Assembly (NCBI GenBank): GCA_031255955.1
Contig: JAIRRO010000054.1
Coordinates: 1-15,530 of the forward strand
Length of the DNA: 15,530 bases
Direction of reading: 5' to 3'
Source: Oscillospiraceae bacterium
GTDB lineage: Bacteria; Bacillota; Clostridia; Oscillospirales; Oscillospiraceae
Position 1 is the stretch's first letter; the number at the start of each line of letters is the position of its first letter. Made by a program: the position numbers and the translations under genes. Shown in pieces: positions 1 through 6,873 of the stretch. Under the pieces are notes generated by a model that was given only the letters and a program-made list of their open reading frames with translations, searched no databases and was not told the DNA's origin.

Positions 1-2
1 AC

Positions 3-101
3 GGCGACGATGCCGATGATGACGATATATCGGACTATGAAATCGACAGCACAGGCTATCGCGACGAATACGACGACGAACCCGACGACGCGCCGTTTTA
101 A
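3..101 (+). CDS. C-terminal tail of an acidic protein (5' end outside window)
   Basis: An open frame runs from the left edge to a TAA at 99-101. The visible 32 residues are dominated by Asp and Glu, with runs such as DDADDDD and DEYDDEPDD, and end in APF. Acidic low-complexity tails like this occur on the RNA polymerase delta subunit and on several small regulatory or nucleoid proteins, but nothing here identifies the family. The gene lies 59 nt upstream of gltX on the same strand with no terminator-like hairpin between them, so the two may be co-transcribed. Only the end of the gene is visible, so function is not assigned. Confidence 0.6.
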   Translation, partial: GDDADDDDISDYEIDSTGYRDEYDDEPDDAPF

Positions 102-124
102 CGCGGCGGCACGTCAGAAAAAAA

Positions 125-144
125 TCATAACAACTCATAACAAC
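125..144 (+). repeat. tandem 10-bp repeat abutting the gltX ribosome site
   Basis: The decamer TCATAACAAC occurs twice head to tail (125-134 and 135-144). It sits directly before the AAGGAG ribosome site (145-150) of gltX. It is A-rich and unstructured, so it could act as a standby or enhancer segment for ribosome loading, or it may be a chance duplication. Confidence 0.6.
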
Positions 145-160
145 AAGGAGTGACACATAT

Positions 161-1645
161 ATGACATCGCAGCAATGGTTTGACGATATGGAAGCAAAAA
201 TCCCGCGCGGCGGCGTCCGCTCGCGCTTCGCGCCCAGCCCCACGGGATATATGCACCTCGGCGGTATGCGCACGGCGCTGTATGCCTATCTGATCGCAAA
301 AAGCCTCGGCGGGACATTCATCCTCCGCATTGAGGACACCGACCAAGCCCGCCTTGTGGAGGGCGCCGCCGAAATGATACTGCGGACGCTGCGCGACGCG
401 GGGCTGCGATATGACGAGGGTCCCGACGTCGGCGGTCCCGTACCGCCGTATGTTCAAAGCGAGCGCAAGCCGCTGTATCGCCCCTATGCGGAGCTGCTCT
501 GCGAGCGCGGCGCGGCGTATTACTGCTTCTGCGGGCATGTCAGCCACGAGGAGCGCGACCACGAGGATGCGGATGTGGACGACCCCTGCCGCGCGCTTGA
601 CCCGACGGAGGCTCAAAAACGCGCCGCCACAGAGCCTCACGTCATACGTATGAAAACCCCGCGCGAGGGCAGCACGACGCTCCACGACGAGGTTTTCGGC
701 GACATCACAGTCGAAAACAAAACGCTTGACGACATGGTTTTGCTGAAATCCGACGGACTGCCGACATATAACTTCGCAAACGTCATCGACGACCACCTGA
801 TGGGCATTACTCACGTCCTGCGCGGCGCGGAATACATCAGCTCCGCTCCGAAATATACGCTGCTGTATGACGCCCTCGGATGGAAAAACCCCGTATACAT
901 CACGGTTTCAAGCATCATGCGCGACGAGCGGCAAAAGCTCTCAAAGCGCCTGGGCGACCCGACATATGACGACCTGTTGGCAGAGGGCTATCTGCCGGGC
1001 GCGGTGCTGAATTATATCGCGCTGCTCGGCTGGAGTCCCGGCGGCGAGCGCGAAATATTCTCTCTGTCAGAGCTTGAGGGCGTGTTCAGCATCTCCGGCA
1101 TATCGCGCTCACCCGCGCTGTTCGATAAAACGAAGCTGCGCTATTTCAACGCGGAATACATCAGGGCAACCACAGCTGAGGACTTCGCGGGGCTTGCGGA
1201 GCCATACATCAGGCGCGCCGTACACTCGCCCGACGCCGATATAAACGCGCTGGCGGAGCTTATTCAGCCGCGCTGCGAGCTGCTTACGGAAATCCCCGAA
1301 ATGATAGATTTCATCGACGCCCTGCCGGAGTATTCCACGCAGCTTTTCGTCCACAAAAAATCAAAGACGGATGAGCGCATATCGCTGGATATGCTGCGGC
1401 GGCTGACGCCTGTTTTAACCGCCCTGCCGGACTGGACGCGCGGGGATATATACGCCGCGTGCGAGACCTTGGCAGCGGAGCTTGAAGCTAAAAACGCGCT
1501 TGTTATGTGGCCGCTACGCATTGCCGTGTCGGGAAAAGCCGTAACACCCGGCGGCGCGGCGGAAATAGCCGCCGTACTCGGACGCGAGGAAAGCCTGCGC
1601 CGCATCGACGCCGCCATTGACAGGCTCCAAGCGCTTCAAGCGTAA
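161..1645 (+). CDS. gltX: glutamyl-tRNA synthetase
   Basis: Cytoplasmic class I aminoacyl-tRNA synthetase that charges tRNA-Glu with glutamate using ATP. The 494-residue length is normal for the bacterial enzyme. The Rossmann-fold start is clear: RFAPSPTGYMHLGG, with the HIGH-type signature HLGG at residues 32-35. The second signature, KLSKR (KMSKS class), is at 259-263. Between them C122, C124 and C143 resemble the zinc-binding insert of many bacterial GluRS. The C-terminal third is the helical anticodon-binding domain. The ATG at 161 has AAGGAG at 145-150 with a 10-nt gap. Many Clostridia use a non-discriminating GluRS that also charges tRNA-Gln for later amidation; the sequence alone does not show whether this one does. 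The family assignment is secure. Confidence 0.97.
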   Translation: MTSQQWFDDMEAKIPRGGVRSRFAPSPTGYMHLGGMRTALYAYLIAKSLGGTFILRIEDTDQARLVEGAAEMILRTLRDAGLRYDEGPDVGGPVPPYVQSERKPLYRPYAELLCERGAAYYCFCGHVSHEERDHEDADVDDPCRALDPTEAQKRAATEPHVIRMKTPREGSTTLHDEVFGDITVENKTLDDMVLLKSDGLPTYNFANVIDDHLMGITHVLRGAEYISSAPKYTLLYDALGWKNPVYITVSSIMRDERQKLSKRLGDPTYDDLLAEGYLPGAVLNYIALLGWSPGGEREIFSLSELEGVFSISGISRSPALFDKTKLRYFNAEYIRATTAEDFAGLAEPYIRRAVHSPDADINALAELIQPRCELLTEIPEMIDFIDALPEYSTQLFVHKKSKTDERISLDMLRRLTPVLTALPDWTRGDIYAACETLAAELEAKNALVMWPLRIAVSGKAVTPGGAAEIAAVLGREESLRRIDAAIDRLQALQA

Positions 1646-1718
1646 TAAACACGCGCGACAACGAATATCGCCCGCGCGCGCACCCCGTGCAAAAGCACGT
1701 AAAAAACAGGAGATTAAT

Positions 1719-2378
1719 ATGAAAAAGCTAAATATCGTTGCCACAGCGCTCATTTCCGCCGCCATTTTGCTGCTTGTCATTTTAACGGCGCACCGATTGA
1801 TTTCCGGCGCGCCGACGGACGCCTCGCCCACGGCGGATACGCCCACGGCGACTCCCACAGCCACGCCGACGGGCGACGCCCCCGTAAACACCCCGAACGG
1901 CACGGACGGACTTGAAACGCCCGATGAATCCGCCCCAATCACCCTCCCGCCGATAGAGGGCGAGCGCTTCACGGTTGAAGCGCCCTATGCGCACGAGCGC
2001 ATCTCCATCACCGTGGACACCGCGAGCTACACGCGCGAGCTTATGGAAAACGGCGATATGTACTACGCCACGGTTGACCCGTCGCGCTCTGTTCTCATCG
2101 AAATCGTGTTCGTCGCCGACAGCATAAGCGAGAGAAAGGCGTCGTTCCTTGACTCTTATCTGCCCGGATATTCCAATATGACAGACCTCGGCGAGGTGCT
2201 TGTCGCCTCAAGCCCCGTCGTCGGCGTCGGCTTAACGGTGACGGACGGCGCCGCCACCTTCGACGCGTGGCTCATTGAGGTTGAAAACGGCTTCTTCGCC
2301 GTCGTCGCGGGCTATCGCACCCTAGAGCAGGGCGGCGAGCTGTATCGCATGCTCGATACCCTGACGTTTGAAGGGTAA
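1719..2378 (+). CDS. membrane-anchored hypothetical protein with Thr/Pro-rich linker
   Basis: I do not recognise the family. The 219-residue product starts with MKKLN and a hydrophobic segment at about residues 5-25, with no Cys lipobox, so it is a signal anchor or an uncleaved signal peptide. Residues about 31-75 form a low-complexity Thr/Pro/Ala/Asp spacer typical of extracytoplasmic proteins in Gram-positive bacteria. From about residue 78 a compact globular domain of about 140 residues follows, rich in beta-type sequence and ending LDTLTFEG. The frame stays open upstream to 1617, but that would overlap gltX and add a basic leader in front of the membrane segment. The ATG at 1719 has CAGGAG at 1708-1713 and is preferred. 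It follows gltX by 73 nt and is closed by the terminator at 2409-2450. Confidence 0.75.
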   Translation: MKKLNIVATALISAAILLLVILTAHRLISGAPTDASPTADTPTATPTATPTGDAPVNTPNGTDGLETPDESAPITLPPIEGERFTVEAPYAHERISITVDTASYTRELMENGDMYYATVDPSRSVLIEIVFVADSISERKASFLDSYLPGYSNMTDLGEVLVASSPVVGVGLTVTDGAATFDAWLIEVENGFFAVVAGYRTLEQGGELYRMLDTLTFEG

Positions 2379-2408
2379 TGGTCGGGGGCGCGTTATAATT
2401 TCTGCGTG

Positions 2409-2450
2409 AAAAGAATAAGACCCTTGTGTTTCAAAGGGTCTTATTCTTTT
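2409..2450. terminator. intrinsic terminator, probably bidirectional
   Basis: A perfect 17-bp inverted repeat (2409-2425 with 2434-2450) encloses an 8-nt loop. The left arm begins AAAAG and the right arm ends CTTTT, so either strand gives a GC-containing stem bordered by U residues. It ends the gltX-side transcript on the + strand. On the - strand it ends the short remnant at 2441-2554, whose stop codon lies inside the stem. Confidence 0.85.
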
Positions 2451-2554
2451 GTTGCGTTACTTATTTTTCCGTCCGGCGACAATCCTTCAACGTCTGTGAA
2501 CATATCGATCATTTTCGACATCTCCGTTCTGGTAATGGTGCCCTTTTTTACGGT
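2441..2554 (-). pseudogene. short protein-like remnant, weakly SLH-like
   Basis: On the - strand the frame ending at 2441 reads like natural protein over its last 37 residues, including GTITRTEMSKMIDMFTDV, and stops within the terminator stem. The ITRTE-M pattern followed by FTDV resembles the end of one S-layer-homology repeat and the beginning of the next (ITRAE..., FTDV). The D-G-K-I-S stretch just after it could also suggest a degenerate EF-hand. Codon choice is reasonable, but upstream the frame quickly becomes unconvincing. The simplest reading is the 3' end of a gene lost by deletion that kept its own terminator. A short intact peptide of 26 codons starting at the ATG within it is possible but has no properly spaced ribosome site. 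Confidence 0.3.
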
Positions 2555-2584
2555 GAAAAGAAAAGAACCCGCGCGTAATAATGC

Positions 2585-2613
2585 TTGACATACGCTCCGC
2601 GCCGCTATATAAT
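2585..2613 (+). promoter_or_regulatory. consensus SigA promoter of the structured RNA
   Basis: The -35 box TTGACA is at 2585-2590 and the -10 box TATAAT at 2608-2613, both perfect, separated by exactly 17 nt. Transcription should start near 2620. This is the strongest promoter by eye in the window. No start codon with a ribosome site follows closely; a folded RNA and a terminator do. Confidence 0.9.
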
Positions 2614-2619
2614 ACACGC

Positions 2620-2822
2620 AACTGAGCATTACTTTCAACCGAGCCTTGATATCTAAGGGCAACATCCCGCTGCCTATGATTGAAAGGTCTAGGCGTACCG
2701 GAGAGCCCGGCGCGTCTACGGGGTTTCACCGGAAACGGCGTTGCCTTCACGCTGAAAAGGTTAGAGAAGTGAGCATTTGATTGAGTGTCACGCGCTCCGC
2801 CTTTTCGCGGAGCGCGTTTTTT
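2620..2822 (+). ncRNA. structured non-coding RNA or orphan riboswitch, about 200 nt
   Basis: This transcript runs from a perfect promoter to a perfect terminator and contains no convincing reading frame. Visible helices: an outer stem of 2631-2640 with 2759-2770 (10 bp, two bulges); an inner closing stem GGCAAC 2658-2663 with GTTGCC 2740-2745; and three hairpins inside it, GCCTA/TAGGC (2672-2676/2690-2694), AGCCC/GGGTT-type (2704-2708 with about 2721-2725) and CCG-GAAA-CGG (2729-2738, a GNRA tetraloop). The result is a multibranched domain. The octamer TGAGCATT occurs at 2623-2630 and again at 2770-2777, flanking the core. I could not match it to the motifs I remember for 6S, SRP, tmRNA, RNase P, cobalamin, SAM, FMN, TPP, lysine, glycine, ZTP or c-di-GMP/AMP RNAs. 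Size and branching are compatible with the raiA RNA class of Clostridia, but that is only a guess. Its position 71 nt before a metal-uptake operon makes a riboswitch equally possible. Confidence 0.7.
2790..2822 (+). terminator. intrinsic terminator of the structured RNA
   Basis: CGCGCTCCGC at 2791-2800 pairs perfectly with GCGGAGCGCG at 2807-2816 around the 6-nt loop CTTTTC. A2790-T2817 extends the stem to 11 bp, and a run of six T follows (2817-2822). It is a textbook Rho-independent terminator. If the upstream RNA is a riboswitch, this hairpin would be its expression platform. Confidence 0.92.
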
Positions 2823-2823
2823 C

Positions 2824-2852
2824 TTGGTGCTGCGGCGCAAAAAAGATAAAAA
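2824..2852 (+). promoter_or_regulatory. weak candidate promoter for the uptake operon
   Basis: TTGGTG (2824-2829) and TAAAAA (2847-2852) are spaced by 17 nt and lie directly after the RNA terminator. Matches to consensus are only 3/6 and 4/6. If it is not a promoter, the operon depends on read-through of the terminator at 2790-2822. That would favour the riboswitch reading. Confidence 0.25.
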
Positions 2853-2893
2853 TCAGCGGGAGCAATTTACAAAGACATGAGGATGAAGCGGGC

Positions 2894-3781
2894 ATGACCG
2901 AAAACAGGGATTTGGCGTATTTCAAGGCGCTGTGGGAGACGCGGCAGGACAGCCCCGTCGACCATTCGCCGGATATTTGGGACGAGCGGGCAAAGGATTG
3001 GCTGGACGCCCTCGGCGCCGTTATTGACGGGGCGCCAAAGCCGTCTGACAACACACGCGCCGAGAGCATGCTGGCGCGCGTGGACGCGACGGCGTCATAT
3101 CTGCGCTCGCGCGGGCTTTTGGGGGCAAACGATGTAGTCACGGATGTCGGCTGCGGTCCGGGGCTTTTTGTCGCGGAGTTCGCGAAGACGACGAAGCGCG
3201 CCGTGGGCATCGATTATTCCGCGCGTTTCATCGAATACGGTGCGCGGTACGCCGAGCGGCAAGGCTTGAAAAACACCGCCTTTGAGTGTATGGATTTCTT
3301 CGCGCTGGACGTCGATAAGGCGGGGCTGGCAGGGGGCTTTGACCTCGTTTTCACCTCCATCACCCCGGCAGCCTCCGGCAAGGGGTGTCTGGAAAAGCTG
3401 ATGAAAATGAGCCGCGGTTGGTGCTATAACGCGTCCTTTGTCCACGCGTCAGACAGCCTGGCTGAGCGCGTCTCGCACGAGGTGTTCGGGCGGGCGTATC
3501 GTTCCCGCTGGGATGGCGGGGGCTTTTACGCGCTGTTTAATCTGCTGTGGCATCTCGGTTATTCGCCTGAGACGTATTATTTTGACGATGTGCGCGACGA
3601 GCGCATCACCCCGTCGCTCCGCGCCGCCGAGCGCTGCGCCGCCGACTGCGGGGAGTATGACGAGGCTGCCGCCGCGGAGGTGCTGCGGTATTTTAACGCG
3701 CTCGGCGAAAAGCCGGAGCGGCACAGCGCGTTCCGCTACGGCTCTATTCTGTGGGATACCCGTGTGAGGGTGAACAGATGA
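2894..3781 (+). CDS. class I SAM-dependent methyltransferase
   Basis: A 295-residue cytoplasmic methyltransferase. The SAM-binding motif I is DVGCGPG at residues 84-90, followed by an acidic ribose-binding position in the GIDYS segment. The N-terminal stretch FDHSPDIWD-like (here VDHSPDIWDERAKDW) is typical of methyltransferases whose substrate is unknown. The frame is open further upstream to 2777, but that part would read through the RNA terminator. The ATG at 2894 has GAGG at 2879-2882, an 11-nt gap. It is the first gene of a five-gene operon and its TGA overlaps the next ATG (ATGA). Its place with a FecCD-type transporter and a HypB-like GTPase suggests it modifies the transported ligand or the metal cofactor, but the substrate cannot be read from the sequence. 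Confidence 0.85.
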   Translation: MTENRDLAYFKALWETRQDSPVDHSPDIWDERAKDWLDALGAVIDGAPKPSDNTRAESMLARVDATASYLRSRGLLGANDVVTDVGCGPGLFVAEFAKTTKRAVGIDYSARFIEYGARYAERQGLKNTAFECMDFFALDVDKAGLAGGFDLVFTSITPAASGKGCLEKLMKMSRGWCYNASFVHASDSLAERVSHEVFGRAYRSRWDGGGFYALFNLLWHLGYSPETYYFDDVRDERITPSLRAAERCAADCGEYDEAAAAEVLRYFNALGEKPERHSAFRYGSILWDTRVRVNR

Positions 3782-4857
3782 GGCGACTGGGGACAACGCC
3801 CGAGGACGAGCGCCGCGGGCTGTATACGCTCATTGTCTTGATTCTGGCGGGGCTTGTCGTCGCGGGGGTTCTTGTTTCGTTTGCCCTCGGGCGCTATCCG
3901 ATATCCCCGCGCCAGCTGCTGGCGGCATTGCGGGACAAGGCGCTTGAGCTGTTATCGGCGCTGACGGGCGGCGCTGTAACCGCGACGAAAAGCGATTTGG
4001 TGACGGATCAAATGCGTTCGATTTTATTCAATGTGCGGCTGCCGCGCGTGCTGCTTGCCTGTCTGGTGGGGTGCTGTCTTTCGGCGGCGGGCGCGTCATA
4101 TCAGGGCGTTTTTCAAAATCCGATGGCGGCGCCCGATATTTTGGGCGCGTCCTCCGGCGCGGCGGCGGGCGCGGCGCTGGCGATTCTTTTGGAGCTTGGC
4201 TCGCGTATGGTTATGGTGTTCGCGTTCGCGGCGAGTCTTATCACCATCGCGCTTGTTATGATTGTCTCGCGGACGGCGCGCGGGAACAGGCTGCTGCGGA
4301 TTATTCTGGCGGGGATTATGGTGTCCTCGCTGTGCAACGCGCTGACCTCGTTCATCAAGCTTGTCGCCGATCCGAACAATATCCTGCCGGAGATTACATA
4401 CTGGATGATGGGTTCCCTCGCGAAAACCAAGCCGCGGGAGGTGCTTTTTGTGATAGTGCCGATGACGCTCGGCATCGTGCCTATGCTGCTGCTGCGCTGG
4501 CGCATAAATCTTTTGACGCTGTCAGACAGCGAGGCTAAAACTATGGGCGTAAATGTCGGCGCGGTGCGTATCGCCGTGATTATCTGCGCGACGCTTGTGA
4601 CGGCGGCGTCCGTCTCTGTTTCGGGGCTTATCGGCTGGGTGGGGCTTGTGGTGCCGCATCTTGTAAGGCGGCTGGTGGGGAATAATTATCGTCATCTCCT
4701 GCCTGCAAGTATGCTTGGCGGGGCGCTGTTTTTGCTGATTGTGGACAATGTGTCGCGAAATCTGCTGCTGACAGAGATTCCGATAGGGATTCTCACATCC
4801 GTGATCGGCGCGCCGTTTTTCATCTGGCTCATCACGCGGCGAAAGGAGACCATATGA
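3778..4857 (+). CDS. FecCD/BtuC-family ABC transporter permease
   Basis: A 359-residue inner-membrane permease for iron chelates, corrinoids or related metal ligands; it works as a homodimer with the ATPase encoded next. Family signatures are in order: RLPR (87-90), GASYQGVFQNP (105-115), GASSGAAAG (123-131), MGVNVG near 256-261 in the loop that contacts the ATPase, GWVGLVVPHLVR (286-297) and EIPIG (333-337). About ten hydrophobic segments are visible, as expected. The first is at about residues 15-37. The start chosen is the ATG at 3778, which overlaps the methyltransferase stop and has GAGGG at 3766-3770. An upstream in-frame start at 3751 would lie inside that gene without a ribosome site. 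Ligand specificity within the family cannot be decided from the permease alone. Confidence 0.93.
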   Translation: MRRLGTTPEDERRGLYTLIVLILAGLVVAGVLVSFALGRYPISPRQLLAALRDKALELLSALTGGAVTATKSDLVTDQMRSILFNVRLPRVLLACLVGCCLSAAGASYQGVFQNPMAAPDILGASSGAAAGAALAILLELGSRMVMVFAFAASLITIALVMIVSRTARGNRLLRIILAGIMVSSLCNALTSFIKLVADPNNILPEITYWMMGSLAKTKPREVLFVIVPMTLGIVPMLLLRWRINLLTLSDSEAKTMGVNVGAVRIAVIICATLVTAASVSVSGLIGWVGLVVPHLVRRLVGNNYRHLLPASMLGGALFLLIVDNVSRNLLLTEIPIGILTSVIGAPFFIWLITRRKETI

Positions 4858-5624
4858 AAATAGACGTGCGGGATTTATCCTTTTCATATGGCGAGCGGCG
4901 CGTGCTGGAGGGCGTCAGCTTTGACGCGCGCGCGGGCGAAATGCTGTGCGTGCTGGGTCCGAACGGCGTCGGTAAAAGCACGCTGTTTAACTGCCTTTTG
5001 GGGCTGGCGCGCCCGGAGGCGGGGGAAATTTCGATAGACGGACAGGATCTGCGCAGCCTCGGCGTCCGTGAGTTGGCGCAGAGCATGGCGTTTGTGCCGC
5101 AGTCGCACGCGCCGACGTTTAATTACAGCGTGTTTGATATGGTGCTGATGGGAACAACGGCGCGCGTCGGCGGCGTTTCATCCCCCGGGTCGCGGGAGGC
5201 GCGCTCTGCTGAGGACGCAATGGAGCGCGTCGGTATCTCATCGCTGCGCTCGCGCGGATATATGCAAATCTCCGGCGGGGAGCGCCAGCTTACCCTTATC
5301 GCCCGCGCACTTGCGCAGCAAGCCTCCGTCGTCATTATGGACGAGCCCACGGCAAATTTGGATTACGGCAACCAGCTCCGCGTGTTAATGCGAGTAAAGG
5401 AGCTGTCTCGCGAGGGTCTGACGATTATCCAAAGCACGCACAACCCCGACCACGCCTTTTTATTCGCCGACCGCGTGCTTGCCCTGCTTGACGGGCGCGT
5501 CGCCGCGCTCGGCGCCCCGCGCGAGGTGGTGACGCAGGCGCTTATAGAGAGCCTTTACGGCGTGCGCGTCACCCTCAGCACCGACGAAAACGGGACGATA
5601 TGCTGCCGCCCTCAGCTTACGTAG
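4854..5624 (+). CDS. ABC transporter ATP-binding protein (FecE/BtuD type)
   Basis: A 256-residue cytoplasmic ATPase that powers the FecCD permease. All catalytic motifs are intact: Walker A GPNGVGKST (35-43), Q-loop Q83, signature ISGGE (139-143), Walker B ending in DEP (163-165, catalytic E164), D-loop near 169-170 and switch H196. Length is typical for the iron-chelate/B12 import subfamily. The ATG at 4854 overlaps the permease TGA by 4 nt and has AAGGAG at 4843-4848. The TAG at 5622-5624 is followed by a 97-nt spacer before the binding protein, the only sizeable gap within the operon. I see no terminator or clear promoter in that gap. Confidence 0.95.
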   Translation: MKIDVRDLSFSYGERRVLEGVSFDARAGEMLCVLGPNGVGKSTLFNCLLGLARPEAGEISIDGQDLRSLGVRELAQSMAFVPQSHAPTFNYSVFDMVLMGTTARVGGVSSPGSREARSAEDAMERVGISSLRSRGYMQISGGERQLTLIARALAQQASVVIMDEPTANLDYGNQLRVLMRVKELSREGLTIIQSTHNPDHAFLFADRVLALLDGRVAALGAPREVVTQALIESLYGVRVTLSTDENGTICCRPQLT

Positions 5625-5721
5625 TTCCCGCGTTTAATGAGTCAATACGCGGCGCCGCCGCTTATTGTAATATCCCACGGTTGGTAAAAACCCAAATTAT
5701 CAAATCAAAAGGAGAACAAAA

Positions 5722-6873
5722 ATGAAAAAGCTACTGGCAATCATCCTCGCACTCACGCTCACCCTCGGACTTCTCGTCTCATGCGCCGGAGACACAACCG
5801 ACGAAACACCCACACCCACGCAGCCCTCGGACGTCACCGGGACGCCTGATGAAACCGGCGGAGACTCCGAACCCGTCAGCTTTATCGATTCCGCGGGACG
5901 CGAGGTTGAGCTTCCCGCAAGCATCACAAGAATCTCTCCCTCCGGCGCGCTCGCCCAAATGTTTCTGATTGCAATCGCCCCCGACCTGCTTGTCACGGTG
6001 GCGTCCGATTACTCTGAGGCGGACGCAAAATTTGTGCCGCAGGAGGTCATAAGCCTGCCCATCGTCGGACAGTTCTATGGCTCGGACGACTTGAACTACG
6101 AATCCATCGCGGCAATCGGCACCCAGCTTGTCATCGACGTCGGCGAACCGAAGAACACCATCGTCGAGGATATGGACTCCATCACGGCGAACCTTGCTAT
6201 CCCCGCCGTACACATCACGGCAACGCTTGATTCCACACCGGAAGCCTTCCGCACACTCGGAAAAATTCTGGGACGCGAGGAAAAAGGCGAGGCGCTTGCC
6301 CAATTCTGCGAAAAGACACTCACGCGGACGGATATGATAATGGACGCCGTCGGCGACGACAAGACCACGGTGCTCTATCTGCTGGGCGACGCGGGGCTGA
6401 ATGTGCTTGCAAAAACAAGCTTTCACTCCGAGGTGCTGGATAAGCTGACGGATAACCTTGCCGTTGTGGACTCCCCCAGCTCGCGCGGCACCGGCAACGA
6501 AACCGATATGGAGCAAATATCGCTCTGGAATCCGGAGGTCATCTTCTTTGCCCCCGGCAGCGTGTATTCGGAGGTCGCGGAGGACCCCGTATGGAGCCAC
6601 CTCGACGCCATCAAGAACGGCAAATATTATGAAGTCCCGCAGGGTCCGTACAACTGGATGGGCTCGCCGCCGTCGATAAACCGCTATCTCGGAATGATTT
6701 GGATGACGCAGCTGCTGTATCTCGACGTTGCAGAGGTGAATTTCTATGAAGAGGTGCGGGAATATTACAGCCTGTTCTATGGCTATGATCTGACGGCTGA
6801 CGAGCTGTACGCGCTGGTGGAAAACTCACCCGACGCGATGATATATTCCGGGATAGAAGACCCGGCGCAATGA
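5722..6873 (+). CDS. FecB/MolA-type substrate-binding lipoprotein
   Basis: A 383-residue extracytoplasmic binding protein of the helical-backbone class that serves FecCD permeases. The signal peptide ends in the lipobox LVSC with C21 as the lipidated residue, followed by a Thr/Pro/Asp-rich tether to about residue 50. The fold starts with the family element F-I-D-S-A-G-R-E-V-E-L-P near 52-65. The segment NWMGSPPSINR (311-321), followed by LGMIW, resembles a conserved stretch I recall from MolA-like (molybdate/tungstate) and related uncharacterised anaerobe proteins. This makes a small oxyanion or metallocofactor as plausible as an iron siderophore. The ATG at 5722 has AAGGAG at 5709-5714. The stop overlaps the start of the GTPase gene. 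Confidence 0.88.
   Translation: MKKLLAIILALTLTLGLLVSCAGDTTDETPTPTQPSDVTGTPDETGGDSEPVSFIDSAGREVELPASITRISPSGALAQMFLIAIAPDLLVTVASDYSEADAKFVPQEVISLPIVGQFYGSDDLNYESIAAIGTQLVIDVGEPKNTIVEDMDSITANLAIPAVHITATLDSTPEAFRTLGKILGREEKGEALAQFCEKTLTRTDMIMDAVGDDKTTVLYLLGDAGLNVLAKTSFHSEVLDKLTDNLAVVDSPSSRGTGNETDMEQISLWNPEVIFFAPGSVYSEVAEDPVWSHLDAIKNGKYYEVPQGPYNWMGSPPSINRYLGMIWMTQLLYLDVAEVNFYEEVREYYSLFYGYDLTADELYALVENSPDAMIYSGIEDPAQ

Noticed and set aside
125..814. 229-codon open frame on the - strand inside gltX
   Set aside because: It lies opposite the well-supported gltX coding frame. Its composition is a typical antisense shadow in GC-rich DNA and it has no family motif.
1686..1699. Hairpin CGTGC-AAAA-GCACG between gltX and the next gene as a terminator
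   Set aside because: The stem is only 5 bp and is followed by A residues, not T. It lies just before a ribosome site.
2620..2822. Cobalamin riboswitch upstream of a BtuCD-like transporter
   Set aside because: The position and length are suitable, but I find no B12-box sequence (GCCAGGAGACCTGCC-like) and the fold differs.
2620..2822. 6S RNA
   Set aside because: The size and own promoter fit, but the visible helices form a branched domain and not the rod with one central bubble expected of 6S RNA.
2777..2893. N-terminal extension of the methyltransferase
   Set aside because: It would translate through the intrinsic terminator of the structured RNA and lacks a ribosome site. The ATG at 2894 fits the family start.
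5779..6600. 273-codon open frame on the - strand inside the binding-protein gene
   Set aside because: It is antisense to a clear lipoprotein gene with lipobox and family motifs. The translation has no recognisable domain.
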